From: Thiosulfativibrio zosterae
GTDB taxonomy: Bacteria; Pseudomonadota; Gammaproteobacteria; Thiomicrospirales; Thiomicrospiraceae
Length of the DNA stretch: 64,000 nucleotides
Assembly (NCBI RefSeq): GCF_011398155.1
Contig: NZ_AP021888.1
Coordinates: 2,392,001-2,456,000 of the forward strand
Reading direction: 5' to 3'
Shown here: piece after piece, positions 53,846 to 63,146 of the stretch
Position numbering within the stretch: position 1 is the stretch's first letter
Layout: each line of letters starts with the position of its first letter
Program-made: the position numbers and the translations under genes
The notes under the pieces: generated by a model
What the model was told of the DNA's origin: nothing
Seen by the model: the letters and a program-made list of their open reading frames with translations, nothing else
Database searches by the model: none

Positions 53846-55161
53846 GCCGCGCAACTAAACAAACTTCTCAAACGACCCAACAGGGTGGGGAATTTCTGCG
53901 CTTTAAAAAAGGCATTTGGCAGTTTGTTATTTTATCGAGCATTTTGTTTTCAGGCGCGACCGCACTTTTTCTAACGGTGCCCGGCTTAGAAGCAACGGTT
54001 GGATTTGAGCGCTGGGGTGATCTTGCCGACAGTTTTAACCTTATCTTAGGATTACCCATTGCCTTTGCTGGTGCTTATGTCGCCATCATTATTGCGCAAC
54101 GCGCCACCGACATTGCAGAGCGCCAGCAAACACAAGATAACTTTAACTACTATCAAGGGCTGCACGAAGAAGTCATCGACAACTACTTTGCCATCGCCAA
54201 AGCCACCTCACGCTTAGTGTCGGCTTCGAATCGTTTTGAAGAAACTTTTAATGGTGTTTTACAACAGCACACCCAAAACAAATATCGCGTCATCAGCTTT
54301 TTAGACGATGAACAACTGCAAAAATTCATTGCCAAACTGCTCGACAAAAATGTGGATGGTTTAACCGACCGCCTTGAAAACCATTACGAACAAGTTAAAG
54401 AAGCCATTCTGGATTTCACCGAAACGCTCGATGAAGCCTTTAAACACGCCATCGTTAACGAAACTTGGTTGCTCTCCAATGAAGATAAGGCAAAACACTC
54501 TTTGGTGCTGAAAGCCTTGCTCAATGAAGGCCTTATGGGACAAGACAATCACCCAACCAACTTTGCTAACTGGCTAATTAATGCCAAAGACGACATCTTA
54601 GAACGCCTAGATTTACAAGTCACCAATGCCCAAAACGACACCCACCCTCTGCTGCCCTATTGTTATTATTTGGCAAAGTTAAACGATCTAGATAACCAAC
54701 AGTGGCAACTCAAAGAAGCGCACAAAGAAGTGTTACTGGCGGGTTACTTTTTACTGGTGCGCCCTCGCGAAAACCAAAAGGGCTTTTTTAACCTAGGGTG
54801 CTTATTGTTATTGGATTTATTAAATGCCATGCCCAGTTCACAGCATGTGGCTTTGGCTTTTGCACAACGCCGTGCGCAAATGCTGCAAATTCAGGACAAT
54901 ACCCAAACCTCTACCGGCCTGAGCCAAGCGCAACATGAGTTCACTCAACTGGATGATAAAACCAAACAACTGTTTATTCGCTTGGCAGAAAATGTTCAAT
55001 TAGGCCATTATGCGCCGCGCATTCGCCGTGCTTATGACTGGTTAAACAGTCACATTGACCAAACCGCTTTGCCCTTTTTGGATATCCAACTCGAACTGCA
55101 CAGCAAAGCCAGTGACTATGAAGATACCCTCAGCTTAAAACTCGAGAAATCTGAAAATTAA
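53842..55161 (+). CDS. Membrane protein of unknown function
   Basis: A 439-residue protein with two N-terminal membrane helices (about 29-50 and 66-88) and a long cytosolic helical part with no recognised domain. The start overlaps the stop of the preceding gene (ATGA), so it is part of the protease cluster. The cytosolic part may serve as a platform at the membrane for the soluble protease, which is speculation from context. The nearby sequences do not show a known transporter or receptor motif. Confidence 0.75.
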   Translation: MSRATKQTSQTTQQGGEFLRFKKGIWQFVILSSILFSGATALFLTVPGLEATVGFERWGDLADSFNLILGLPIAFAGAYVAIIIAQRATDIAERQQTQDNFNYYQGLHEEVIDNYFAIAKATSRLVSASNRFEETFNGVLQQHTQNKYRVISFLDDEQLQKFIAKLLDKNVDGLTDRLENHYEQVKEAILDFTETLDEAFKHAIVNETWLLSNEDKAKHSLVLKALLNEGLMGQDNHPTNFANWLINAKDDILERLDLQVTNAQNDTHPLLPYCYYLAKLNDLDNQQWQLKEAHKEVLLAGYFLLVRPRENQKGFFNLGCLLLLDLLNAMPSSQHVALAFAQRRAQMLQIQDNTQTSTGLSQAQHEFTQLDDKTKQLFIRLAENVQLGHYAPRIRRAYDWLNSHIDQTALPFLDIQLELHSKASDYEDTLSLKLEKSEN

Positions 55162-55234
55162 ATCCCACGCGAAGTCATTTTATTTAAGGCCATTTTGGCT
55201 ATAATAAATACTTAGTCGTGTGGGAATCAGCATT

Positions 55235-55582
55235 ATGGCAGGTCGTACTTTTAACACTGAAAAAGAACAGCAATTCATCGGAATGTTGATGAAAATGCCG
55301 ATGGCAGATCGCCAAAAAGAGTTATTAAAATGTGACCTTAACTCCCTTGCTAAAGCCATGAAGGACTATTCAAACCCGCAAATCGAAGCCTTTGCCTTAG
55401 CGCTACCGCGTCACTTGCGAGCTGAGTTTGCCAAGACCGTTAAAATGCACAAGGGCGAAATCCCTTTCCCTAAAAAGAAAGTGGTGCGCCGCACCATTCA
55501 AAAACATCACTATGCGCAAGCGGTGGTTGCAGTGGCTGTGATTATTATTCTGATTTTTTATCTCGATTGGTTTATGCCCTAA
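55235..55582 (+). CDS. Small tail-anchored protein of unknown function
   Basis: A 115-residue protein with a cytosolic helical part and one membrane helix at the C terminus (about 91-111, VVAVAVIIILIFYLDWF), the layout of a tail-anchored protein. A basic stretch (KKKVVRRTIQKHH) precedes the helix. ATG at 55235 is chosen over GTG at 55220. TATAAT at 55200 could be its own -10 box, so it may be separate from the protease cluster. No family recognised. Confidence 0.65.
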   Translation: MAGRTFNTEKEQQFIGMLMKMPMADRQKELLKCDLNSLAKAMKDYSNPQIEAFALALPRHLRAEFAKTVKMHKGEIPFPKKKVVRRTIQKHHYAQAVVAVAVIIILIFYLDWFMP

Positions 55583-55616
55583 AAGCTTAAAACTCGCCCT
55601 AAAAACCTCTAAAAAT

Positions 55617-55630
55617 AACCAGGTCTGGTT
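55617..55630. repeat. Dispersed palindrome, one-base variant AACCAGGTCTGGTT
   Basis: Intergenic copy with the same flanks (AAAAAT before, GTTTTTAAG after) as the copies at 4234 and 16445, 34 bases after the tail-anchored gene. Confidence 0.65.
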
Positions 55631-55738
55631 GTTTTTAAGCCTAAAACTACGGCAATTAACCCTTAAAAACCTTTAGCTTTACTCGGTTTTGTTGAGCGTT
55701 TGGCTTATAATGCATTTTTATTTTAAGAACCTATCCCT

Positions 55739-56191
55739 ATGAAACAGCGACTCTCTTTTGGACTCATGACCTTACTGCTGGGCAGTTTTGTGTTTTTATC
55801 GGGTTGTTTTGCGCCAGACCAGCCGTCTGATGAACAAATTCAAAGCCAAGCCAAAGCTTTTTATAACCAGCTACAACCCAGCTTATTTGAAGCGGTTAGC
55901 ATTGAAAAAACCAATGGCTATAAGCAAAACGACACCCATTATGTCGCAGAACTGACGCTAATTGTGCGCGCCAAACAAAGTTTAGAAAGCTATATTAATT
56001 CCATCACCCATGACCCAAGCCTTTCCCCCTTAGAGAAGATGACCAGCGGGATGCAGGCAGGTTTAATGAAATTGTCGATGGCCGATTTTGACGAAAACGA
56101 CACCTTTGAATACCACAAAAATTACCTATTTATTAAAACCGACAAGGGTTGGCTCTTAAAGAAAGACCTAACCGACGACCATAACCCCTAG
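55739..56191 (+). CDS. Small lipoprotein of unknown function
   Basis: A 150-residue lipoprotein with signal peptide and lipobox LSGC near residue 22. The mature part has mixed strands and helices with FYNQLQPSLFEAVSIEK and YLFIKTDKGWLLK and is not recognised. TATAAT at 55706 may be its -10 box. It is nine bases before luxS, so the three genes to mtn may be transcribed together. Confidence 0.75.
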   Translation: MKQRLSFGLMTLLLGSFVFLSGCFAPDQPSDEQIQSQAKAFYNQLQPSLFEAVSIEKTNGYKQNDTHYVAELTLIVRAKQSLESYINSITHDPSLSPLEKMTSGMQAGLMKLSMADFDENDTFEYHKNYLFIKTDKGWLLKKDLTDDHNP

Positions 56192-56200
56192 GAGTAAACC

Positions 56201-56731
56201 ATGCCCTTATTAGACAGCTTTACCGTTGACCACAAAATTATGAACGCCCCAGCGGTGCGCGTTGCCAAAACCATGACCACGCCGAGTGGTGACACCATCA
56301 CGGTTTTTGATTTACGCTTTAACAAACCCAATGAATCGATGATGGGCGAAAAAGGGATTCATACCCTAGAGCATCTATTTGCTGGCTTTATCCGTAACCA
56401 CCTAAATGCCAAAGATGTCGAAATCATTGATGTTTCACCGATGGGATGTCGCACAGGCTTTTACATGAGCTTAATTGGCACACCTGATGAAAAGCGTGTG
56501 GGCGATGCTTGGATGGCGGCAATGCACGATGTCTTAAAGGTAGAAAAAATGGAAGAGATTCCAGAGTTAAACGAATACCAGTGCGGCACCTACCAAATGC
56601 ACTCGCTTGAAGAAGCCAAAGAAATTGCCCAAGACATTATCAATAAAGGCATAGGCGTTAATAAAAATGCAGACATCGCTTTAAGCAAAGAAATTTTGGC
56701 AGAACTTGGCAATGATGTGAGCGTGCTATGA
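56201..56731 (+). CDS. luxS: S-ribosylhomocysteine lyase LuxS
   Basis: A 176-residue LuxS enzyme, the usual length. The metal ligands are in HTLEHLFAG (His, Glu-His) and the cysteine of [18 protein letters not shown] holds the catalytic cysteine. It converts S-ribosylhomocysteine to homocysteine and the autoinducer-2 precursor DPD. TAGGAG precedes the ATG. The stop overlaps the start of mtn by four bases, joining the two successive steps of the SAH detoxification path. Confidence 0.96.
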   Translation: MPLLDSFTVDHKIMNAPAVRVAKTMTTPSGDTITVFDLRFNKPNESMMGEKGIHTLEHLFAGFIRNHLNAKDVEIIDVSPMGCRTGFYMSLIGTPDEKRVGDAWMAAMHDVLKVEKMEEIPELNEYQCGTYQMHSLEEAKEIAQDIINKGIGVNKNADIALSKEILAELGNDVSVL

Positions 56732-57432
56732 AGATAGCGATTATAGGTGCTATGGAAGAGGAAGTCGCTCTTCTGCGCAGTCACATCAGCAATCCAAAAG
56801 TCGAAACGCACGCTAAATTTGAATATACCGCCGGGCAAATTGGCGCGCTTGAAGTGGTTTTATTACGCTCAGGCATCGGCAAGGTGAATGCCGCGGTCAG
56901 TACAGCTTTATTGCTTGACCGCTATCAACCCGACTATGTGATTAACACCGGCACAGCCGGTGGTTTTCACGCCGATTTAAATGTCGGTGACATCGTCATC
57001 AGTCAAAGTGTGTGCCATCACGATGTGGATGTCACGCCTTTTGGTTATGAGCACGGGCAAGTACCAGGGTCTCCAGCGTGTTTTTTACCAGATGCAGGCC
57101 TGGTTAAAATTGCCCAAGAATCCATAGAAGCCTTACAAGAAGTGGCCCATATGCACGGTTTAATTGCCACGGGTGATCGTTTTATGTACGACCCTGCCGA
57201 TGTGCAAACCACTCGGGATAAGTTCCCCAGCATGATTGCTTGTGAGATGGAAGCGGCAGCCATAGCGCAAACTTGCCATTCAATGGATGTGCCATTTGTG
57301 ATTATCCGCTCTTTATCGGATATTGCGGGTAAAGAAAATGCCGTGACCTTTGAGCAATACCTAGAGCAAGCAGCCACCCATTCGGCTAAGTTGATTTTAG
57401 AAATGCTCAAACGCATTTCGCTAAACGCTTAG
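56728..57432 (+). CDS. mtn: 5'-methylthioadenosine/S-adenosylhomocysteine nucleosidase
   Basis: A 234-residue nucleosidase of the Pfs family. Features are [12 protein letters not shown] at the start, [12 protein letters not shown], the substrate-binding [10 protein letters not shown] and [13 protein letters not shown]. It releases adenine from SAH or methylthioadenosine, giving S-ribosylhomocysteine for LuxS. It is translationally coupled to luxS. A REP-like palindrome pair follows 22 bases downstream. Confidence 0.95.
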   Translation: MKIAIIGAMEEEVALLRSHISNPKVETHAKFEYTAGQIGALEVVLLRSGIGKVNAAVSTALLLDRYQPDYVINTGTAGGFHADLNVGDIVISQSVCHHDVDVTPFGYEHGQVPGSPACFLPDAGLVKIAQESIEALQEVAHMHGLIATGDRFMYDPADVQTTRDKFPSMIACEMEAAAIAQTCHSMDVPFVIIRSLSDIAGKENAVTFEQYLEQAATHSAKLILEMLKRISLNA

Positions 57433-57451
57433 TCTTGTCTGATAAAGCATC

Positions 57452-57514
57452 TGAAGGCTAACGCCTTCGCCCCTTTTCATATCAAAAATCATGGGGCGCA
57501 GGCTTTAGCCTGCT
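57452..57514. repeat. REP-like palindrome pair (short form), copy 1
   Basis: AAGGCTAACGCCTTCGCCCC (57454-57473) and GGGGCGCAGGCTTTAGCCTG (from 57493) face each other across 19 bases. It is the same element as the ends of the 160-bp units at 15898. Confidence 0.85.
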
Positions 57515-57551
57515 TTCACCTTAAATCAAAAAACCTTTTGCGATTCTTTTA

Positions 57552-58045
57552 TTAAGGTCGCTTTTGTAATTTGCATATCTAAATTAGGTTTTGTGCCTAG
57601 CGCCCTTGTTACTTTTTGGGTCCCCAAAAAGTAACCAAAAAGTCGACCCTCTCATCATTTCTATGCCCCTAAACTCAGGACTGGAAAGTGGCGAACTCGC
57701 TTCGCTCAAACAGCGCCACTTTTTCTCCAGTCCTTTCGTTAAGGGGCATCACGAAATGATTCAAAGGGGAGCTTTAGGCATTCTGACAAAGCAGTTTGCT
57801 CTAACAGAAGAAAACCCCAATCCCCCTTGAAGACAATTCGTAAGCCCTCTTAGTGAAGGCGCCAGATAAACAGCTGCGCATGTTTGAGCGAAGCGAGTTC
57901 GCAGCTGTCTGGCGACAAGCTTAGAGGGCTAGAATTGGCTGAGTGGGGTCGCCTTTTTTGGTGACTTTTTTGGCGAAGCAAAAAAGTTACATGGGCGCAG
58001 GTCAATAATTTGTTTCAGGAATACTAAGTGCAAAAGCGACCTTAA
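57552..58045. repeat. 494-bp structured non-coding element with 15-base terminal inverted repeats
   Basis: TTAAGGTCGCTTTTG (57552-57566) and CAAAAGCGACCTTAA (58031-58045) are perfect inverted ends. About 100 bases inside each end also pair imperfectly. Within lie a perfect palindrome with 13-base arms GTTACTTTTTGGG / CCCAAAAAGTAAC (57608-57635), a hairpin at about 57653-57762 and a hairpin at 57843-57930. The loops of the two hairpins hold a 21-base sequence (57691-57711) and its exact reverse complement (57882-57902). No credible protein is encoded. It lies between two REP-like pairs and looks like a MITE or other structured repeat. Confidence 0.75.
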
Positions 58046-58062
58046 AATAAACCAGAATGATT

Positions 58063-58124
58063 AGAAGGCTAAAGCCTTCGCCCCTTTAATATGCTTTGCT
58101 TGGGGCGCAGGCTTTAGCCTGCTT
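58063..58124. repeat. REP-like palindrome pair (short form), copy 2
   Basis: AAGGCTAAAGCCTTCGCCCC (58065-58084) and GGGGCGCAGGCTTTAGCCTG (from 58102) face each other across 17 bases, just beyond the structured element and 14 bases from the chemoreceptor stop. Confidence 0.85.
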
Positions 58125-58137
58125 TCCCATTACACCT

Positions 58138-61035
58138 TTAAAAATCAGACCACTCATCACTATTATTTTGCACTGGCTTGGCAGGTTTTGGCGCGGCTAA
58201 GGCTGGCGCTTTTTCTGGCTTTTTAGCTGCCGATGCGGCGGCTGGGCTAGGTAAAGGCTTGGCACTTGCGGGTGCTTTTGACGCCTGCACTTTTTTAGAA
58301 GGTTTGGGTCTTTCATAATGTGCGGTATGCGCTTGCCCCGTTTTAAAATAAGACATGGTTTGTTTTAGGGTATGCGCCTCATGATTCAAACTTTCTGCGG
58401 CGGCACTGGTTTCTTCTACCAACGCGGCGTTTTGCTGGGTTACCGAGTCGATTTGCGAAATCGCTTGATGCACCTGACGAACCCCCTCTGCTTGTTCAGC
58501 AGAAGCCTTGGCGATTTGCATAATCATCAGGCTTACTTGGTCTGTCATGGTGTTAATTTCTGAGAGCATTTCACCCGATTGCGAAGCCAAAACAGAACCC
58601 TGTGCAATGCGTTCGGCCGTTTGACTGATGAGCAATTTAATGTCTTTAGCCGCATCGGCCGATTTTTGGGCTAGGTTGCGCACTTCGCCAGCCACCACGG
58701 CAAATCCGCGACCATGTTCACCCGCTCTAGCCGCTTCTACTGCGGCATTCAAAGCCAATAAATTGGTTTGGAAAGCGATGCCATCAATCAAATTGACAAT
58801 GTCTGTAATGCGGTTACTGGAGTCTTCAATGGCACTCATGGCGGTAATGGTTTGCTGCATTAAAGAAACACCATTATGTGTTTTGTTTTTAACATCTTCT
58901 GCCATACTAGAGGCTTGTTGAGCATTTTCGCTGTTACTGGCGACTTGCGAGCTCATTTCATCCATCGTTGCCGATGTTTGCTCTAAAGCCGCCGCTTGCT
59001 CTTGCACACGCTGACTTAAATCACCTGAACCTTGCGAGACTTCAGCCGAAGCACCGCTCACCACATCTGATGTATCTATTGCAATATTGACCACTTCTTT
59101 AACTTTAACCGATGAGTAATTGATGGCATTTTTTAAATCATGCATTTGGCCTTTAAAAGTTCCGGCAGGCAATTCCATGGTTAAATCGCCCGCCGCTTGC
59201 GCCGCAACCACTTGGCTGATGGCTCCTATGGCATAACCGAGTGAATCCATCGCATCGTTAAAGTTATCTTTCATGGTAGCCAATGCACCCAAAGCATCTG
59301 CTTCTACGCGAGAGTTGAAGTCACCTTGTTGTAAGAAATGCATTGATTTATTAATGTCTTCCACAACATCATTTAAAGCGGTTAAGGCTTGCTTGGCATT
59401 CTTGAGAATAACGCCATATTCTCCTGGCGCGCGCGTATTGACTTCAACATCAAAGCGACCTTGTGCAAGGGATTCCATAGCCCCAAGAATTTCGGTCATG
59501 ACAATTTGGATATTGTCTGCAGAAGCGTTGACGGAGTTTTTAAGCTCGGCTAAATCACCTTGCATATCACTGGTGATTTTCACCGAAAAATTACCTTGTG
59601 CCACTGCGCCAATGCTGTGATTCACTTCGGTCAGGGCAACATCAATACTCGACAACATCACATTTAAAGACTCACTGGCTTTGCCGATTTCATCTTGTGA
59701 AACCACCTCAACACGCTCTTTAAAGTTAAAACTGCGCCCAACTTGTGTCATTTTGTCAGCCAAGGCAATAATCGGTTTTGCCATTCTCAGTGCAAAGGCA
59801 TAAGCCGCCAAACCAATGATGATTGCGCCCAATAGCCCAATAATGAGCACCAGCATTTGCATTTGGTGACTGGAAGCAAAGGCTTCTGCCACATCAATCT
59901 CAACCAATAAGCCCCAAGAATTGCCACCCAACATAATGGGGGTGTAAGCCGACACCACAGGGTTGCCATTGTAATCAATAATTTCATCTAAACCAGTTTT
60001 GCCGGCCAACACCGCTTGTGCGGCTTGAGTATCCACCATGCCTTTTTGAGGGTTTCTAAAAGACGCAACCACCGTGTGGTTTTCTGGGTCTAAGTAAGAA
60101 TCGGAGCGCATTAATTTGTCGCTACCAATCAAATAACTTTCGCCGGTTTCTCCCATGCCCGATCTTTGCGACATGACCTGAGTAATGGTGTCCAGAGGCA
60201 TTTGGAAAATAAGCGTTCCTACGCGCTGACCCTTTTCAAAAATGGGGGTTGATGCAAATCCAGCGGGTGCGTCGTAAGAAGGTGTGTAAAGTGCCATATC
60301 GGTAAAATACGCTTGTCCATCATCCAAACGCAGGGCTTTGCGATAGGCTTCTGCCAAACCGGTGTTTTTCCAGGGGCCACTGGTTAAAGAAGTGGCAAAG
60401 TCTAGTTCTTTAAACACGGTGTAAACCACCTTGCCATCATTGTTCACTAAAAAGATGTCGTATAAACCAAACTTTTGCAAAAACTCATTAAACCACGCAT
60501 GGTATTGATTGTAGCTTTGCGCATACAGCGACGAACCGGGCATTTGTACAAGATTGTTTTTGCTACCCAATGGCTCAGGGTTTTGGGCAATGAGCGCGGC
60601 TTGCATCATGATGGCCTGAGGCGATAATTGATTGAAGAAGGAGTCTATATCCAGTTTTTGATTATTTTGTTCTTGATATTGCTTACCAAACTGATTTTGC
60701 CAATACCCTAAGATAGCGGCTTTGCTGTCGGCCAGGTCACGATCAGTGAATTGATTATCGTCTTTAAAACGCTCCATGCCCTCACCAAATTGAGCTAAGG
60801 CCATTTGAGTATTCGGGTTTTTGGCAACCGTGGTGAGTTGATTTTCAAGAGTCGAAAAATAACGCTCAATTGAAGCTTTTTTGATGTCCCTCACGGCTTC
60901 TAGCTTTTGCTTAACACTGTCGTTCAAAGCCTGACTGGAATTCACCAGGCTTATCACACTGATCAGCGCAAAGGGTAATAAACCGGCTGCTAAAAGTGAC
61001 AAGATTAATTTTTGTTTTAAGCTAAGCGTGGACAT
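58138..61035 (-). CDS. Methyl-accepting chemotaxis protein with Cache sensor
   Basis: A 965-residue chemoreceptor. A helix at about 9-31 and another at about 393-416 enclose a large double-Cache periplasmic domain (about 35-390). HAMP-type segments follow, at least two in series (about 418-660), then the coiled-coil signalling domain with the conserved tip [25 protein letters not shown] (core: [14 protein letters not shown]). A Pro/Ala/Lys-rich tether leads to a C-terminal EWSDF, matching the xWxxF CheR/CheB docking pentapeptide. It should bind a ligand outside and control CheA. AGGAG precedes the ATG. Confidence 0.92.
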   Translation of the reverse strand: MSTLSLKQKLILSLLAAGLLPFALISVISLVNSSQALNDSVKQKLEAVRDIKKASIERYFSTLENQLTTVAKNPNTQMALAQFGEGMERFKDDNQFTDRDLADSKAAILGYWQNQFGKQYQEQNNQKLDIDSFFNQLSPQAIMMQAALIAQNPEPLGSKNNLVQMPGSSLYAQSYNQYHAWFNEFLQKFGLYDIFLVNNDGKVVYTVFKELDFATSLTSGPWKNTGLAEAYRKALRLDDGQAYFTDMALYTPSYDAPAGFASTPIFEKGQRVGTLIFQMPLDTITQVMSQRSGMGETGESYLIGSDKLMRSDSYLDPENHTVVASFRNPQKGMVDTQAAQAVLAGKTGLDEIIDYNGNPVVSAYTPIMLGGNSWGLLVEIDVAEAFASSHQMQMLVLIIGLLGAIIIGLAAYAFALRMAKPIIALADKMTQVGRSFNFKERVEVVSQDEIGKASESLNVMLSSIDVALTEVNHSIGAVAQGNFSVKITSDMQGDLAELKNSVNASADNIQIVMTEILGAMESLAQGRFDVEVNTRAPGEYGVILKNAKQALTALNDVVEDINKSMHFLQQGDFNSRVEADALGALATMKDNFNDAMDSLGYAIGAISQVVAAQAAGDLTMELPAGTFKGQMHDLKNAINYSSVKVKEVVNIAIDTSDVVSGASAEVSQGSGDLSQRVQEQAAALEQTSATMDEMSSQVASNSENAQQASSMAEDVKNKTHNGVSLMQQTITAMSAIEDSSNRITDIVNLIDGIAFQTNLLALNAAVEAARAGEHGRGFAVVAGEVRNLAQKSADAAKDIKLLISQTAERIAQGSVLASQSGEMLSEINTMTDQVSLMIMQIAKASAEQAEGVRQVHQAISQIDSVTQQNAALVEETSAAAESLNHEAHTLKQTMSYFKTGQAHTAHYERPKPSKKVQASKAPASAKPLPSPAAASAAKKPEKAPALAAPKPAKPVQNNSDEWSDF

Positions 61036-61370
61036 TTAAACATCTCCTAATTGAGATAGGTTTGGTAAAGATTGTTTTTTGATTGTTTTATTACCTGTGG
61101 CACTTCATCGAATAACAGAAAGCTAAGGCCAAAAAACGAAAGCAATAAAAGCAACAAAAGCCATAAATGGCTGACAACCCTCCCTTAATCGCCGTTGATT
61201 AGAGGAGAGAACTAGAAAAGGCACATAAATTTTAGAATGTTGAAATATATACTACAGCACTACAAAGCTTAGACACAATAAAAGTTTTCTATTCGGGACA
61301 CATAAAATTTATCACCCAACAAAAACTAATTACAAATGCGTAATCCTTGTAAAATCAAGGCGAATAAGCC
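61036..61370. other. 335-base intergenic region
   Basis: AT-rich upstream region of the chemoreceptor gene, which also lies after the stop-free start side of the next minus-strand gene. I found no clear sigma-28 or sigma-54 promoter, terminator or coding sequence here. Confidence 0.4.
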
Positions 61371-62879
61371 TTATAAAGAGAAGATTTTACTGAAATTTTC
61401 AACGGCAACTGGTTGCGCCCATAGGTCACCCTGACCGATAAGACACCCCATCTCGACCAATTGTTTGACCTGAGATTTTGCCTCAATACCCGGGCAAATC
61501 AAACAAATATCTAAAGCCTTACTCATCTGCACAAACGCCTTTAAACACTTCTGCCCCGAGGCGGTTTTTAACTGTTTTTTTAACCAGGCCTGGTCAAATT
61601 TAAGCTCTTGCACCGGTAAATCCGCCAACAAAGTCATATCAACCGCTAAAGCACCTAAACCTGATAGCGTAAGTTGATAGCCCAAGTCAGCCAGTTTTTG
61701 AAGCATCTCGATGCTATTGTGCTCTTGACTTGTCACTGACTCTAAAGAAAACTCTAGTTGCACTTGTGACTGAGTCACGCCATAAAAGGCCATGCGCGTG
61801 GCTAACAGCGTTTCAAATGAGGGTTCTTGCCATAAAACAGGCAACACAGCAATGGTCACCACCAAATCCTGTTGGGCGACTGACCAGCGTTGACTGTAAT
61901 ACAATCCGCTATCCAACAGCCACAAAGCCAACGGCAAGGCAGCAGTCTGTTTGTTAAGCGGATTTTGCCATGCGGCAAAATCGTTACTCGGCAAAGGCGC
62001 ATCTTGCCAGTTTAAATATAAACTGGCGCCCACCAGGCGGTTTTGCTTTAAATCCATCTGAGGGTTGGCTTGAATGCCAAACGAACCCTGCGCCATGGCG
62101 ACTTCAAACAAGGTTGCAATATTGGCTTGTTGAGAGGCTGAGTCTGAAAGGATTGGCTCAAAAAAACGAAAGGTTTTCTTACCCTCACTTTTTGAGATAT
62201 ATAAGGCTTGGTCGGCTTTTTCTATCAGCTCGGTGGTGGTTTTGGCATCCCTCGGAAAACGCGCAATACCAATACTACTAGAGGTAATCACCGCTTGACG
62301 ATTGATACAATAAGGACGCGCAATTTCATAAATAATACGCTCACAAACTCGTTCGATGATTTCAACGCTATCGGTATCCGTGAGCAAAGCAACAAACTCA
62401 TCGCCCCCTAAACGGCTCACAATATCGCCTTCTCGCACTGAAGACAAAAGTCGAGCGCTCACATGGCGCAGCAACTCGTCCCCTATGCCGTGACCCAAGT
62501 TATCATTGACGCCTTTAAAACCATCCAAGTCTAAAAACAACAAGGAAAATGGGTGCTGAAATTCGTCATGACGCCGCACCAACTGGTCAAGGGTTTCTTG
62601 TAAGTGGGCACGGTTCGGTAAATGGGTTAGGGCATCAAAATGCGCTTTGCGATAGAGTTCGGCAGTGCGGCTTTGCACTTGCGCTTCGATGAGATCACTG
62701 ACATCGTGCGCTTGTGAAAAACGGTTTTGTAATTTGTTAAACAGCGTTTTCAGGTTAAATTTGGGTTGCCGACGATTGCGCTGAATTTCTGCTTGGCGAA
62801 ACTTTTCAACGGCTGAAAGTGTTGGGCGCTCCGAGCGCTCAGCAACCGTAGCGGTTTCTGTTTTTGCGAGTTCAATCAT
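61371..62879 (-). CDS. Diguanylate cyclase with degenerate EAL domain
   Basis: A 502-residue cytosolic protein without recognised sensor. After a basic helical N terminus (1-75), a GGDEF domain follows with intact GGDEF at 158-162, so cyclase activity is likely. The C-terminal domain has the size and helix pattern of an EAL domain, but the EAL motif is lost (ASLYLNW at that place) and the IDDFGTG loop is replaced by LSGLGAL, so it cannot hydrolyse c-di-GMP and may bind it or a partner. A copy of the palindrome at 61584 encodes Asp-Gln-Ala-Trp. AAAGGAG precedes the ATG. Confidence 0.87.
   Translation of the reverse strand: MIELAKTETATVAERSERPTLSAVEKFRQAEIQRNRRQPKFNLKTLFNKLQNRFSQAHDVSDLIEAQVQSRTAELYRKAHFDALTHLPNRAHLQETLDQLVRRHDEFQHPFSLLFLDLDGFKGVNDNLGHGIGDELLRHVSARLLSSVREGDIVSRLGGDEFVALLTDTDSVEIIERVCERIIYEIARPYCINRQAVITSSSIGIARFPRDAKTTTELIEKADQALYISKSEGKKTFRFFEPILSDSASQQANIATLFEVAMAQGSFGIQANPQMDLKQNRLVGASLYLNWQDAPLPSNDFAAWQNPLNKQTAALPLALWLLDSGLYYSQRWSVAQQDLVVTIAVLPVLWQEPSFETLLATRMAFYGVTQSQVQLEFSLESVTSQEHNSIEMLQKLADLGYQLTLSGLGALAVDMTLLADLPVQELKFDQAWLKKQLKTASGQKCLKAFVQMSKALDICLICPGIEAKSQVKQLVEMGCLIGQGDLWAQPVAVENFSKIFSL
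61584..61593. repeat. Dispersed palindrome CCAGGCCTGG inside the GGDEF gene
   Basis: Found as AACCAGGCCTGGTCAAATTT, read on the minus strand as Phe-Asp-Gln-Ala-Trp, where related EAL domains usually have Ile-Asp-Gln-Ser-Phe, without change in length. Confidence 0.8.
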
Positions 62880-63092
62880 CTTGTGGCTCCTTTAACCCAG
62901 GCTATTTTTAAAATATGGGTCAAAACTGTTAAAGATTTTTTATGGCTTGCCGTTACATTAAGCAATTTTGTTAAAAACGAACAAAGCAAACTCAGTGCCA
63001 AGCAGCAAGCCACCTTTTTTTGCTAAACACGCCCTACACCCCAAAATTCTCTGCCAATCATGATTAAGGGCAACTTATAACCCTTGCGCTTA

Positions 63093-63121
63093 TTGAAACT
63101 CTCAGCAAAACTCGCTATATT
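63093..63121 (+). promoter_or_regulatory. Sigma-70 promoter of the rhodanese gene
   Basis: TTGAAA (63093-63098) and TATATT (63116-63121) are 17 bases apart, with the start codon 25 bases further on behind TTGGAG. Confidence 0.55.
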
Positions 63122-63146
63122 GAAATTCCATGCTTTGGAGAAGCCC

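Noticed and set aside
57591-57830. 79-codon open frame in the structured element
   Set aside because: It runs through hairpins and inverted repeats, has no ribosome binding site, and its translation reflects the repeat sequence (for example LLLFGSPKSNQKV), as is common for false genes in such elements.
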